Positions 24,801 through 32,017 of a stretch of DNA of 64,000 nucleotides are shown piece after piece. Origin of the DNA: Geodermatophilaceae bacterium NBWT11 (GTDB lineage: Bacteria; Actinomycetota; Actinomycetes; Mycobacteriales; Geodermatophilaceae); assembly GCA_014218215.1 (NCBI GenBank), contig CP043652.1, positions 1,674,001 to 1,738,000 on the forward strand, read 5' to 3'. Below the pieces are notes generated by a model that made no database searches, was not told where the DNA came from, and saw only the letters and a program-made list of their open reading frames with translations. Numbering within the stretch: the stretch's first letter is position 1; each line of letters opens with the position of its first letter. The translations under genes and the position numbers were made by a program.

Positions 24801-25246
24801 GCGGCCTGCTCGCGCAGCGCGTCGACGTCGTCCGTCGGTTCGGTGGAACCCAGCACCGGCAGCCCGGCGGCCTTCGCCGCGGCGATCGCCCGGGCCTTGT
24901 TGCCGGTCAGCTCCAGCACCGCGGCGCTCGGCCCGACGAAGGTGATCCCGGCATCGGCGCAGGCCGCGGCCAGGTCGGGGTTCTCCGACAGGAAGCCGTA
25001 CCCGGGGTACACGGCGTCCGCCCCGGCGCGCTTGGCGGCTGCGACCACCCCGGCCACGTCGAGGTAGGCGCGCACCGGGTGCCCGGGCTCGCCGATCTCG
25101 TAGGACTCGTCGGCCTTGAGCCGGTGCACCGAGTTCCGGTCCTCGTGCGGGAACACCGCGACCGTGCCGGCGCCGAGCTCGTAGGCGGCGCGGAACGCCC
25201 GGACGGCGATCTCCCCGCGGTTGGCGACCAGGACCTTCTGGAACAC
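21872..25246 (-). CDS. pyc: pyruvate carboxylase
   Basis: A 1124-residue single-chain pyruvate carboxylase. The N-terminal biotin carboxylase domain (KVLVANRGEIAVRAFRAA; the glycine-rich KAVAGGGGRGMRKV ATP loop; FIEMNPRIQVEHTVTE) covers about residues 1-450; the carboxyltransferase domain holds VTDTTFRDAHQSLLATR and the metal ligands in HLHTHDT; the biotinyl lysine is K1090 in IEAMKMEAG. It makes oxaloacetate from pyruvate, bicarbonate and ATP for anaplerosis. The GTG at 25246 with GGGAG about 7 nt upstream is preferred to longer openings. Divergent from the SDR gene at 25308. Confidence 0.97.
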   Translation of the reverse strand: MFQKVLVANRGEIAVRAFRAAYELGAGTVAVFPHEDRNSVHRLKADESYEIGEPGHPVRAYLDVAGVVAAAKRAGADAVYPGYGFLSENPDLAAACADAGITFVGPSAAVLELTGNKARAIAAAKAAGLPVLGSTEPTDDVDALREQAADMAYPLFVKAVAGGGGRGMRKVDEQGALRSSIEAAMREAESAFGDATVFIEQAVVNPRHIEVQILADTQGNVIHLFERDCSVQRRHQKVIELAPAPNLPAELRERMCADAVAFAKAIDYTCAGTVEFLLDESGKHVFIEMNPRIQVEHTVTEEVTDVDLVQSQLRIASGESLADLGLSQDTVVLRGAALQCRITTEDPANGFRPDTGRITAYRSPGGAGVRLDGGSSLGAEVGAHFDSMLVKLTCRGRDFDLAVARARRAVAEFRIRGVSTNIPFLQAVLDDPDFRAGRVTTSFIEERPELLTARQSADRGTRLLAYLADVTVNEPHGERPHLVDPTEKLPQVELVGTPPEGSRQRLLAVGPEQFAADLRAQTALAVTDTTFRDAHQSLLATRVRTKDLLAVAPHVARTTPQLLSLEAWGGATYDVALRFLHEDPWERLAALREAVPNIALQMLLRGRNTVGYTPYPTQVTETFVHEAARTGIDVFRVFDALNDVSQMHPAIQAVRDTGTALAEVALCYTGDLSDPAEQLYTLDYYLRLAEEIVGAGAHVLAIKDMAGLLRPPAAATLVTALRERFDLPVHLHTHDTAGGQLATLMAAWQAGVDAVDGAVASMAGTTSQPPLSAIVAATDHTPYATGLDLAAVNDLEPYWEAVRRVYAPFESGLPSPTGRVYTHEIPGGQLSNLRQQAIALGLGQRFEEVEDAYAAADRLLGHLVKVTPSSKVVGDLALQLVGAGVDVTAFAEDPGKFDVPDSVVGFLRGELGDPPGGWPEPFRSKALEGRRAAAPAAELSDDDLDGLRDTPRPTLNRLLFPGPTAEFDTHRETYGDTSVLPSKEFLYGLRRGVEHAVDLEPGVRLLIGIEAVSDADERGMRTVMCTLNGQLRPVSVRDRSVDSAVKAAEKADRAKPGEIAAPFAGVVTLQVAEGDEVAAGDTVATIEAMKMEAGITAPQAGTVARLAISTVQQVEGGDLLVVLG

Positions 25247-25307
25247 GGACACTCCCGGGGACGGTGAACGGGTGTGGGCACGGTAGCGGGCCGGGTAGCG
25301 GACGGGA

Positions 25308-26189
25308 GTGACTCCGAATCGCACTGCCCTGGTGACCGGCGCCTCCAGCGGGATCGGCCGGGCCACCGCGCTGCTCCTCGCCGAGCAGGGCGCCCGCCTG
25401 GTGCTCCTGGCCCGCAGCGCCACCACCCTCGAGCAGGCCGCGGCCGACTGTCGTGCCGCCGGGGCCACCGACGTCGTCGTCGAGGCCTGCGACGTCAACG
25501 ACCGGGCCGGGCTGGGGGACGTCGTCCGTCGGTCGGTCGAGCGGTTCGGCTCCCTGGACCTGGTCGTGCACGCCGCGACCGTGATGGCCTACGGCGACGT
25601 GGAGGACCTGCGCGCCGAGGTGTTCGAGCAGGTCGTGGACACCGCGATCCACGGGACGGCGAACGTCGCCCGCCCGGTGCTGGCCCAGTTCCGCCGCCAG
25701 GGCCGCGGCGACCTCGTCGTCGTCAGCTCGCTGCTGGCCTCGATCACCGCGCCCACGATGGGCGCCTACGCCACCGCCAAGTGGGGCCAGCTCGGGCTGG
25801 TGCGCACCCTGCAGCAGGAGACCCGCGACGTGCCGGCGATCCACGTCAGCGCTGTCTCCCCGGGCGGGGTCAACACCCCGATCTACTACCAGGCCGCGAC
25901 CGTGCTCGGGAACACCGGACACCCGCCGCCCCCGGTCTACAGCCCCCGCCGGGTGGGCCAGGCGATCCTCGCCGTGGTCGAGAACCCGCGGCGGCTCAAG
26001 CAGTCCGGCATCGCCAACCCGCTGATCATCGCCGGCTACCGGCTGGTGCCGCCGGTGTTCGACGCCCTGGTCGGTCCGTTGCTCAAGGTGTTCGGGATGA
26101 GCCGGGACTCCGTGCCCGCCAGCGACGGGAACGTGTTCGCGCCGGTGCCGGAGAACGAGGCCACCACCGGCCCCTGGCGCGACATCTGA
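25308..26189 (+). CDS. short-chain dehydrogenase/reductase
   Basis: A 293-residue classical SDR. The cofactor motif is TGASSGIG at the N-terminus, NNAG is replaced by VVHAAT, the catalytic serine is in VSSLLAS and the YxxxK pair is in AYATAKWG. The C-terminus is longer than in FabG-like enzymes. Start GTG 25308 lies 61 bp from the divergent pyruvate carboxylase start, with only a GGGA-like ribosome-binding sequence. It is followed 16 nt later by the DUF1772 gene, so they may form an operon with the MpaB-like gene. The oxidised substrate is unknown. Confidence 0.92.
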   Translation: MTPNRTALVTGASSGIGRATALLLAEQGARLVLLARSATTLEQAAADCRAAGATDVVVEACDVNDRAGLGDVVRRSVERFGSLDLVVHAATVMAYGDVEDLRAEVFEQVVDTAIHGTANVARPVLAQFRRQGRGDLVVVSSLLASITAPTMGAYATAKWGQLGLVRTLQQETRDVPAIHVSAVSPGGVNTPIYYQAATVLGNTGHPPPPVYSPRRVGQAILAVVENPRRLKQSGIANPLIIAGYRLVPPVFDALVGPLLKVFGMSRDSVPASDGNVFAPVPENEATTGPWRDI

Positions 26190-26205
26190 CCCCTACGGTG
26201 GGTGC

Positions 26206-26616
26206 GTGCTGGCTGAGCTGACGGCGGTGGCCTGCGCGCTGGTGGGCGGGGTGTTCTTCGCGTTCAGCGGGTTCGTGATGGCCGCGCTGCGCCGACTGAC
26301 CGACGACGCGGGCTCGGCGGCGATGCGGGCGGTGAACGTGACCGCCGTCCGGCCGCCGTTGATGGTCGCGCTGTTCGGGACGGCGGCCGCCTGCGTCGCC
26401 GTCCTGGTGACCGGGCCGTCGGCGCTGCAGGTGGCCGGTGCCGCGGTCTACCTGGTCGGCACCGTGGGCGTGACGGTCGCGGCGAACGTGCCGCTGAACG
26501 ACGCCCTGGAGCGCGACGCCGCCACCTGGCCGCGCTACCGGCGCACGTGGACCCGCTGGAACCACCTGCGGACGGCGGCCGCACTCGCCGCCGCCGTCCT
26601 GCTCGTCGTCGACTGA
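26206..26616 (+). CDS. DUF1772 (anthrone-oxygenase-like) membrane protein
   Basis: A 136-residue protein with about four hydrophobic segments: VACALVGGVFFAFSGFVMAAL, MVALFGTAAACVAVLVTG, VAGAAVYLVGTVGVTVA and a final C-terminal helix, separated by conserved VPLNDALE and WTRWNHLRT. This is the pattern of DUF1772, which includes fungal anthrone oxygenases; bacterial members are uncharacterised. The start is a GTG 16 nt after the SDR stop. A membrane oxidoreductase role beside an SDR and an MpaB-type oxygenase is plausible but unproven. Confidence 0.85.
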   Translation: MLAELTAVACALVGGVFFAFSGFVMAALRRLTDDAGSAAMRAVNVTAVRPPLMVALFGTAAACVAVLVTGPSALQVAGAAVYLVGTVGVTVAANVPLNDALERDAATWPRYRRTWTRWNHLRTAAALAAAVLLVVD

Positions 26617-26700
26617 CAGCTCAGCGTCGTCCGGGCCAGCCGCGGAGCACCGTCAGCCGTCACTCGGCGGGACCGGGCGCGGAACCCGCACGATGGAGGC

Positions 26701-27627
26701 GTGTTCCTGCTCAGCGACCTCGCCGACTCCGCCCGGGCCTCCTTCCGCGGTCGGGTCTCCGGCGACCCCACCGGCGCGCCGGACTGGGTGCGCGAGATCG
26801 GCACGGTCGGCGAGGGTGACGGCTGGTTCGACCCCGACGGCGTGGTGTGGCGGGTGCACGGCGACCTGTCCACGCTGGTCGGCGGGGTGGCGGCCCTGCT
26901 CGGGCAGGGCGCGCATCCGCTGGCTCTGGCCGGCGTGCAGCGGCACTCGGCCTACCGCGAGGACCCCTGGAAGCGGCTGGCCGGCACGGCCCGCTGGCTG
27001 GTGGTCAGCACCTTCGGCTCGGCCCAGCTCGCCGAGCGCGAGTCGGCCCGGGTGCGCGGCATGCACCGTCGGGTGAAGGGCGTCATCGAGGACGGCCGGG
27101 CCTACTCCGCGGGCGACCCCGACCTGCTGCGCTGGGTGCACCTGGCCTTCACCGACGCGTTCCTGGCCGCGCAGACCGCGGTGGGCCGGGACATGAGCCG
27201 GTTCGGCCCGCGCTGGGCCGACACCTACGTCGGGGAGTGGGCCGTCACCGCCGAGCGGCTGGGCGCCACCGACCTGCCGCACACCGAGGCCGAGCTGGCC
27301 GAGGCGCTCGCCGCCTACGCCCCGACCCTGGAGCCGGTGCCCGCGGACCTGCTGGCCTTCCTCTCCGCCCCGCCCGGGCTGGGGGCCGCCGAGCGCGTCG
27401 TCTACTCCGGGTTCTCCGGCGGCGCCGCGCTGCTGGTCTCCCCCACCATCGCCCCGCTGGCCGGTGTGCCCGGGCGGGCGGTGCGCGGGCTGCGCGAGCG
27501 CGGGCAGCTCGCCGTCACCCGCGCCCAGCTCCGCGGCCTCAGCCTCGCCCTGGGCTCGCACAGCCCGTCGGAGGAGGCCGCCCGCTGGCGGCTGGGCACC
27601 GGCCCCACCCCCGCCTGGGCCGCCTGA
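26701..27627 (+). CDS. oxygenase MpaB family protein (DUF2236)
   Basis: A 308-residue DUF2236 protein. Indicators are an HGDLSTLVGGVAALLGQGAH segment followed by LALAGVQRHSAYREDPW, RVRGMHRRVKGVI, LLRWVHLAFTDAFLAAQ and the conserved RFGPRWADTYVGEW helix. MpaB-type enzymes bind haem and catalyse oxygenations such as latex cleavage (Lcp) and mycophenolic-acid side-chain cleavage. Histidines H75 and H122 lie in the usual motif regions. The GTG start at 26701 follows an 84-nt gap after the DUF1772 gene, without a strong ribosome-binding site. It converges with the TetR gene ending at 27631. Confidence 0.88.
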   Translation: MFLLSDLADSARASFRGRVSGDPTGAPDWVREIGTVGEGDGWFDPDGVVWRVHGDLSTLVGGVAALLGQGAHPLALAGVQRHSAYREDPWKRLAGTARWLVVSTFGSAQLAERESARVRGMHRRVKGVIEDGRAYSAGDPDLLRWVHLAFTDAFLAAQTAVGRDMSRFGPRWADTYVGEWAVTAERLGATDLPHTEAELAEALAAYAPTLEPVPADLLAFLSAPPGLGAAERVVYSGFSGGAALLVSPTIAPLAGVPGRAVRGLRERGQLAVTRAQLRGLSLALGSHSPSEEAARWRLGTGPTPAWAA

Positions 27628-27630
27628 CCC

Positions 27631-28224
27631 TCAGCCGCAGGAGGCCAGCACCTGGCTGCAGCGCTCGGCCACCGGCGGCCCGGCGACCGGGGTGCCGGCC
27701 CAGGAGGCGAGGCGACCGGCGTCCATCGCCAACCGCATCTCGGTGACCAGGTGCGCGGCGACCCGTTCGGGGTCGGTGCGCACGCCGGGGTGGTCGCAAC
27801 CGGCGAGCGCACGGGCCAGCTCGGCCTCGGTGCGGGCCTGCCCGTCCCGCTCCCAGTGCCGCAGCACCGGCTGGTTCAGCAGGTCCTCCAGCACGCGCCG
27901 GTTCGCGGGGTCGGCCATCGCACCGAGGTGCCGCTCCACGGCAGCGGTCAGCAGGCCCAGCACGGCCCCGACCGGCACGTCCGGGCCCAGGGCCGGGAGG
28001 TCGCGGACGGCCAGCAGCTCCCACGGGCACCGGTCGGCGAAGAACAAGGCCTGCTTCTGCGGGAAGTGGTTGAACACGGTGGCCACGGCGACGTCCGCGG
28101 TCTCGGCCACGAGCGCCACCGGGGTGTGGGCGAACCCCCGCTCGGCGAAGAGGGTCTGCGCGGCGGTGACGATGTCGCTTCTCGTACGGGCCGATCTGCG
28201 CGCCCAGCGGCCGGTCTCGGTCAC
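27631..28224 (-). CDS. TetR/AcrR family transcriptional regulator
   Basis: A 197-residue TetR protein. The HTH spans about residues 10-58 (RSDIVTAAQTLFAERGF then VALVAETADVAVATVFNHFP), and the helical C-terminus follows. Start GTG 28224 has GGGGG 5 nt upstream. It is divergent from threonine ammonia-lyase, with a 111-bp shared region, and convergent with the MpaB-like gene. Either neighbour may be its target; nothing in the sequence decides. Confidence 0.9.
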   Translation of the reverse strand: MTETGRWARRSARTRSDIVTAAQTLFAERGFAHTPVALVAETADVAVATVFNHFPQKQALFFADRCPWELLAVRDLPALGPDVPVGAVLGLLTAAVERHLGAMADPANRRVLEDLLNQPVLRHWERDGQARTEAELARALAGCDHPGVRTDPERVAAHLVTEMRLAMDAGRLASWAGTPVAGPPVAERCSQVLASCG

Positions 28225-28335
28225 GTCACCCCCTGCGTCTGTCGATCTGCACGCGGAGCGTAAGCGTCTGTGATCCACGTCGCAGGTGGGCCACCGGGGA
28301 CGGCACCCCCGGGGGCACGGGGGAGGATGTCCGCC

Positions 28336-29577
28336 GTGACCTCCTCCTTCTCCGCCGAGGTCGAGGCTGCCGTCGGGCGGCTGGCCGGCGTCGCGACGCC
28401 GACCCCCGTGCAGCGCAACGCCCGGCTCTCGGCCCTCACCGGCGCCGACGTCTGGTTCAAGCGGGAGGACCTGCAGGTCGGCCGCTCGTACAAGGTGCGC
28501 GGGGCCTACAACACGATCGCCCAGCTCGGCCGTGGCGGCACCGCCGTCACCGCCAGCGCCGGCAACCACGGCCAGGGCTTCGCCTACGCCTGCAAGACCC
28601 TCGGCGTGCAGGGCCACGTCTTCGTGCCCGGGACGACGCCGAAGCAGAAGCGCCAGCGGATCGCCGCGCTCGGTGGGGACGCCGTGACCCTGGTCGTCGA
28701 GGGCGACACCTACGACGACGCCGCCCGGGCCGCGGCCGAGCACGCCGCCACCACCGGGGCGACCCTGGTGCCGGCCTTCGACGCGCTGTCCACCGTCGCC
28801 GGCCAGGCCACCGTGGCCGTGGAGTTCCTGGCCCAGCTGCCCGTGGTGCCCGACGTCGTCGTCCTGCCGGTGGGCGGCGGCGGCCTGCTCGCCGGCTGCG
28901 CCACCTGGCTGGCCGAGCACGCCCCGGGCACCCGGGTGGTCGGTGTCGAGCCGGTCGGCGCGGCGAACATGGCCGCGGCGCTCGCGGCCGGGGAACCGGT
29001 GACGCTGGAGCAGATCGAGACGTTCGTCGACGGCGCCGCGGTGCGCCGGGCCGGCAACGTCACCTACCCGCTGGTGCGCGACTCCGGCGCCGAGCTGGTC
29101 ACCGTGCCCGAGGGCCAGATCTGCACCGAGATGCTGGAGCTGTACCAGGTCGACGGGGTGATCGCCGAGCCCGCCGGTGCGCTGGCCAGCGCCGCGCTGA
29201 CCGGGGGCGCCGTCGTCGTCGAGCCGGGGCAGACGGTGCTCTGCGTGCTGAGCGGGGGCAACAACGACGTCAGCCGGTACGCCGAGGTGGTCGAGCGCTC
29301 CCTGGTGCACCGCGGGCTCAAGCACTACTTCCTGGTCGAGTTCCCGCAGGAGCCCGGCGCGCTGCGCCGCTTCCTCGACGAGGTGCTCGGGCCCGACGAC
29401 GACATCGTGCTGTTCGAGTACGTCAAGCGGGACAACCGGGAGACCGGCGCCGCGCTGACCGGCATCGAGCTGGGCAGCGTCGACGGCCTGGCCCCGCTGC
29501 TGGCCCGGATCGAGGCCGGCCCGCTCAAGATCGAGCACCTGGCACCCGGGACGACGGCCTACCGCTTCCTGGTCTGA
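28336..29577 (+). CDS. ilvA: threonine ammonia-lyase (threonine dehydratase)
   Basis: A 413-residue PLP enzyme of fold type II. The PLP lysine is K53 in GRSYKVRGAYN; TASAGNHGQGFAYA and the glycine-rich phosphate loop VGGGGLLAG are intact, and a C-terminal ACT-like regulatory domain starts near HYFLVEFPQEPGALRRFLDE. It deaminates threonine to 2-oxobutanoate, the first step of isoleucine synthesis, and the ACT-like domain suggests feedback control by isoleucine. GTG 28336, with GGAGG 9 nt upstream, is chosen over ATG 28327, whose SD would touch the start codon; the difference is three residues. Followed closely by two small downstream genes. Confidence 0.95.
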   Translation: MTSSFSAEVEAAVGRLAGVATPTPVQRNARLSALTGADVWFKREDLQVGRSYKVRGAYNTIAQLGRGGTAVTASAGNHGQGFAYACKTLGVQGHVFVPGTTPKQKRQRIAALGGDAVTLVVEGDTYDDAARAAAEHAATTGATLVPAFDALSTVAGQATVAVEFLAQLPVVPDVVVLPVGGGGLLAGCATWLAEHAPGTRVVGVEPVGAANMAAALAAGEPVTLEQIETFVDGAAVRRAGNVTYPLVRDSGAELVTVPEGQICTEMLELYQVDGVIAEPAGALASAALTGGAVVVEPGQTVLCVLSGGNNDVSRYAEVVERSLVHRGLKHYFLVEFPQEPGALRRFLDEVLGPDDDIVLFEYVKRDNRETGAALTGIELGSVDGLAPLLARIEAGPLKIEHLAPGTTAYRFLV

Positions 29578-29585
29578 GGGACCCC

Positions 29586-29816
29586 GTGGCCGGCTCCCCG
29601 ACGGGCTTCGGGCACCGCGCGCTGGCCGGTGGCGAGGTGGAGATCACCCACCACGGGCGGGTCGCCACCACGCTGCGGGGTGCCGCGGCACAGCGGTTCC
29701 TCGCCGAGCTGGCCGCCGGTGCGGACGCCCAGCAGCTCATGGCCCGGGCGACGGGCAACTACCGCCGGGGCAACGAGCGCACCGCCCGCCAGCACCCGCG
29801 CAACCGGGGTCGCTGA
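29586..29816 (+). CDS. conserved small basic protein (actinobacterial)
   Basis: A 76-residue protein beginning at GTG 29586, 9 nt after the threonine-ammonia-lyase stop. The core GHRALAGGEVEITHHGRVATT followed by LRGAAAQRFLAELAAG and the basic tail GNYRRGNERTARQHPRNRG look like a conserved hypothetical family found widely in actinobacteria; the Arg-rich C-terminus could bind nucleic acid. No function is established. It lies in a probable operon between ilvA and the hydroxyacid dehydrogenase. Confidence 0.8.
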   Translation: MAGSPTGFGHRALAGGEVEITHHGRVATTLRGAAAQRFLAELAAGADAQQLMARATGNYRRGNERTARQHPRNRGR

Positions 29817-29841
29817 GGGGGGAGCGGGGTGCGCTGAGCGG

Positions 29842-30831
29842 ATGGCGGACCGGGACGGCGGCCGGTTGGCTGACGCGGTGACCCCACGCCTGCTCGTGCT
29901 CGACGACCGCGAGGGCCTGCTGCGCGACTCCCCGGGCGGGCGGCGGCTGACCGAGCTCGCCGACACCCGGTTCCTCGACGTCCCCCTGGCCGACGTGCCC
30001 GACGCCGAGCTCGTGGGCGTCACCGCGATCGTCACGATCCGGGAGCGCACCCGGCTGGACGCCGGCACCCTGGCCCGCTTCCCGGACCTGGGGATCGTGC
30101 TGCAGACCGGTGGCCACGCCTACCACGTCGACCTCGCCGAGACCGCCCGCCGCGGCATCCCGGTGACCCTCTGGCGCACCAGCGCCGCGCCCGAGGCGGC
30201 GATGCGCGAACTGACGTTCGGGCTGGCCATCGCCGCGCTGCGCCGGTTCCCGGAGGCCACCCGGGCCTTCGACGCCGGTGCCTGGCCACCGCTGCTGGGC
30301 GGCACGCTGGCCGGCCGACGGCTCGGGGTGCTCGGCATGGGCCGGCAGGGCCGCGCCGTCGCCGAGCTCGGCCGGGCGTTCGGCATGGACGTGGTCGCCT
30401 GGGCCCGGCCGGGCGGTGCACCCGCCACCGACGACGTCCCCCGGCTGGACCTGGACGAGCTGCTGGCCACCACCGACGTGCTGAGCGTCAACCTGCGGCT
30501 GACCGATGAGTCCCGCGGGCTGCTGGACCGCGACCGGCTGCGGGAGATGAAGCCGGGCTCGGTGCTGGTCAACACCGCCCGCGGGGCGATCGTGGACGAG
30601 GTGGCGCTGGCCGAGGTGCTCCGCGACGGCCCGCTGCGGGCGGCCGGGCTCGACGTGTTCGCCGTCGAGCCGCTGCCCGCGGACTCGCCGCTGCGCACGC
30701 TGCCCAACGTCGTCCTGGCCCCGCACGTGGGCTGGGTGGTCGAGGAGACCTTCGCCGAGTTCGCCCAGAACGTCGCCGACCAGTACGCCGACCACCTCGC
30801 CGGCCGGCTCCCGGCGTCCGAACTGGCCTGA
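29842..30831 (+). CDS. D-isomer-specific 2-hydroxyacid dehydrogenase
   Basis: A 329-residue NAD-dependent dehydrogenase. The Rossmann motif is GVLGMGRQGRAV, the catalytic arginine is in NTARGAIVDE, the glutamate is in VFAVEPLP and the histidine in LAPHVGW, the complete D-2-hydroxyacid dehydrogenase set. The ATG at 29842 has only GAGCGG upstream; GTG 29878 is an alternative giving a slightly shorter N-terminus. Paralogues act on phosphoglycerate, glyoxylate, lactate or formate-type substrates; the C-terminus lacks an ACT domain, so it is not SerA. Convergent with the AraC gene, stops 3 nt apart. Confidence 0.9.
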   Translation: MADRDGGRLADAVTPRLLVLDDREGLLRDSPGGRRLTELADTRFLDVPLADVPDAELVGVTAIVTIRERTRLDAGTLARFPDLGIVLQTGGHAYHVDLAETARRGIPVTLWRTSAAPEAAMRELTFGLAIAALRRFPEATRAFDAGAWPPLLGGTLAGRRLGVLGMGRQGRAVAELGRAFGMDVVAWARPGGAPATDDVPRLDLDELLATTDVLSVNLRLTDESRGLLDRDRLREMKPGSVLVNTARGAIVDEVALAEVLRDGPLRAAGLDVFAVEPLPADSPLRTLPNVVLAPHVGWVVEETFAEFAQNVADQYADHLAGRLPASELA

Positions 30832-30834
30832 TGC

Positions 30835-31833
30835 TCAGCGGTGCGTGCGCAGCGCCGTCCGCACCGTCTCGGACGGCGACTCCCCGAACTGGGCCCGGTA
30901 CTGCCCGGCGAAGCGGCCCAGGTGGGCGAACCCCCAGCGCAGCGCCACGTCGGTGACCGACCGGTCGCCCGCGGTCTCGGTCAGCTCGGCGCGCACCCGG
31001 TCCAGCCGCACCTTGCGCAGGTAGGCCAGCGGCGCCATGCCCACGGTCTCCCGGAACCCGGCCTGCAGCGCCCGCGCCCCGACCCCGGCCACCCGGGTCA
31101 TGTCGACGAGCGTGAGCGGCTGGTCGGGGTGGGCGTCGATGAGCTCCACCACCGCGCCGACCCGGGTGCGCTGCGCCGGCGCCGTAGGGGTGGCCAGCTG
31201 CGCGGAGTGCTCGTGCGGGACGGCGAGCAGCACCTGGGTCATCACGAACGCCTCGAGCTGGTCCCGGGCCAGCGGTGAGGTGGCCAGGCCACCGGGCCGG
31301 GCGAGCTCGCCGCGCAGGAAGTGCACCGCGGACACCAGGTTGCGTCCGGCCGCACGGGTCAGGTCCACGGTCAGGTGGAAGTCGATCGGCCCGCCCACCG
31401 GTCGCCCGAGCAGCCCGGCGAGGTGGTCCTCCAGCTGCCGGCGGGGCAGCTTGATCGCGTACTGCACGGCCTCGGGCGACCAGCGCACCGTGAACGGAGA
31501 CAGCGGCCCGAAGAGCACCCCACGCCGGCCGCCCGACGTCGCCGCCGTCCGGCCACCCTGGCTGACCTGGGTGGCGCCGCCCAGGGTGAGGTTCAGGTGG
31601 TAGCAGTCGAGCATCGCCGGGACGAGCAGTTCGGCGTCCGCGCCGTAGTTCAGGTGACCGACGGTCAGCTTGTGCGACTGCAGGAAGTTCAGCGTGAAGT
31701 CCAGCGGCCGGCCGTCCCGGGAGCGCAGGTCGTGCGGGATGTAGACGTCGGTGATGGCGGCCTGCGCCTCGGCCAGGTCCGACGTGCGCACCAGCCGGGA
31801 GGCCGGCAGCACCGCGTGTCCTGGGTCACCCAC
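30835..31833 (-). CDS. AraC family transcriptional regulator 1
   Basis: A 332-residue regulator with an N-terminal AraC_binding_2-like effector domain (LDFTLNFLQSHKLTVGHLNY, MLDCYHLNLTL, VLFGPLSPFTVRWS) and a C-terminal double HTH (TLVDMTRVAGVGARALQAGF; TDVALRWGFAHLGRFAGQYR). It is a paralogue of the protein at 35772-36755 over its whole length. The GTG at 31833 is chosen because it gives the same N-terminal length as that paralogue and lies about 8 nt after a -10-like TGCACT (31846-31841), implying a leaderless mRNA. Two half-sites 21 bp apart precede it at 31867-31902, so autoregulation is likely. Probable activator of the flavin-monooxygenase regulon. Confidence 0.9.
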   Translation of the reverse strand: MGDPGHAVLPASRLVRTSDLAEAQAAITDVYIPHDLRSRDGRPLDFTLNFLQSHKLTVGHLNYGADAELLVPAMLDCYHLNLTLGGATQVSQGGRTAATSGGRRGVLFGPLSPFTVRWSPEAVQYAIKLPRRQLEDHLAGLLGRPVGGPIDFHLTVDLTRAAGRNLVSAVHFLRGELARPGGLATSPLARDQLEAFVMTQVLLAVPHEHSAQLATPTAPAQRTRVGAVVELIDAHPDQPLTLVDMTRVAGVGARALQAGFRETVGMAPLAYLRKVRLDRVRAELTETAGDRSVTDVALRWGFAHLGRFAGQYRAQFGESPSETVRTALRTHR

Positions 31834-31866
31834 ACGAGCAGTGCACGGTACGACGGCCCCGGCGTC

Positions 31867-31902
31867 CATCCGCTGAGCGCACATCCCTGTCCGCTGGACG
31901 AC
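31867..31902 (-). promoter_or_regulatory. AraC-type half-site pair, promoter of regulator 1
   Basis: Reverse-strand half-sites TGCGCTCAGCGGATG (31881-31867) and GTCGTCCAGCGGACA (31902-31888), 21 bp apart and matching the regulon consensus mainly in GCGGA. A -10-like TGCACT follows 21 bp after the proximal site, then GTG 31833. Confidence 0.65.
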
Positions 31903-31907
31903 CCCAC

Positions 31908-31943
31908 TTCGTCCAGCGGACGACGGTCGTCGTCCGGCGGATC
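31908..31943 (+). promoter_or_regulatory. AraC-type half-site pair, promoter of LLM monooxygenase 1
   Basis: Forward half-sites TTCGTCCAGCGGACG (31908-31922) and GTCGTCCGGCGGATC (31929-31943) match at 11 of 15 positions and are 21 bp apart. A CACGAT hexamer at 31966-31971 fits the -10 position. The distal sites of this and the divergent promoter face each other, forming a perfect 12-bp inverted repeat at 31890-31920. Confidence 0.7.
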
Positions 31944-32017
31944 GTGCGGCCCGGTGCCCGGTGCCCACGATGCCGGGGACGGGTGGCACGCAGCCACCCC
32001 CGACGTGGAGGTCGACG

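Noticed and set aside
21800-25267. A very long plus-strand open frame opposite pyruvate carboxylase
   Set aside because: It is antisense to a clear 1124-residue gene with all catalytic motifs; such open frames are a by-product of high third-position GC, and its translation has no family features.
31890-31920. Perfect 12-bp inverted repeat read as a terminator
   Set aside because: It lies between two divergent promoters and is fully explained by two facing AraC-type distal half-sites.
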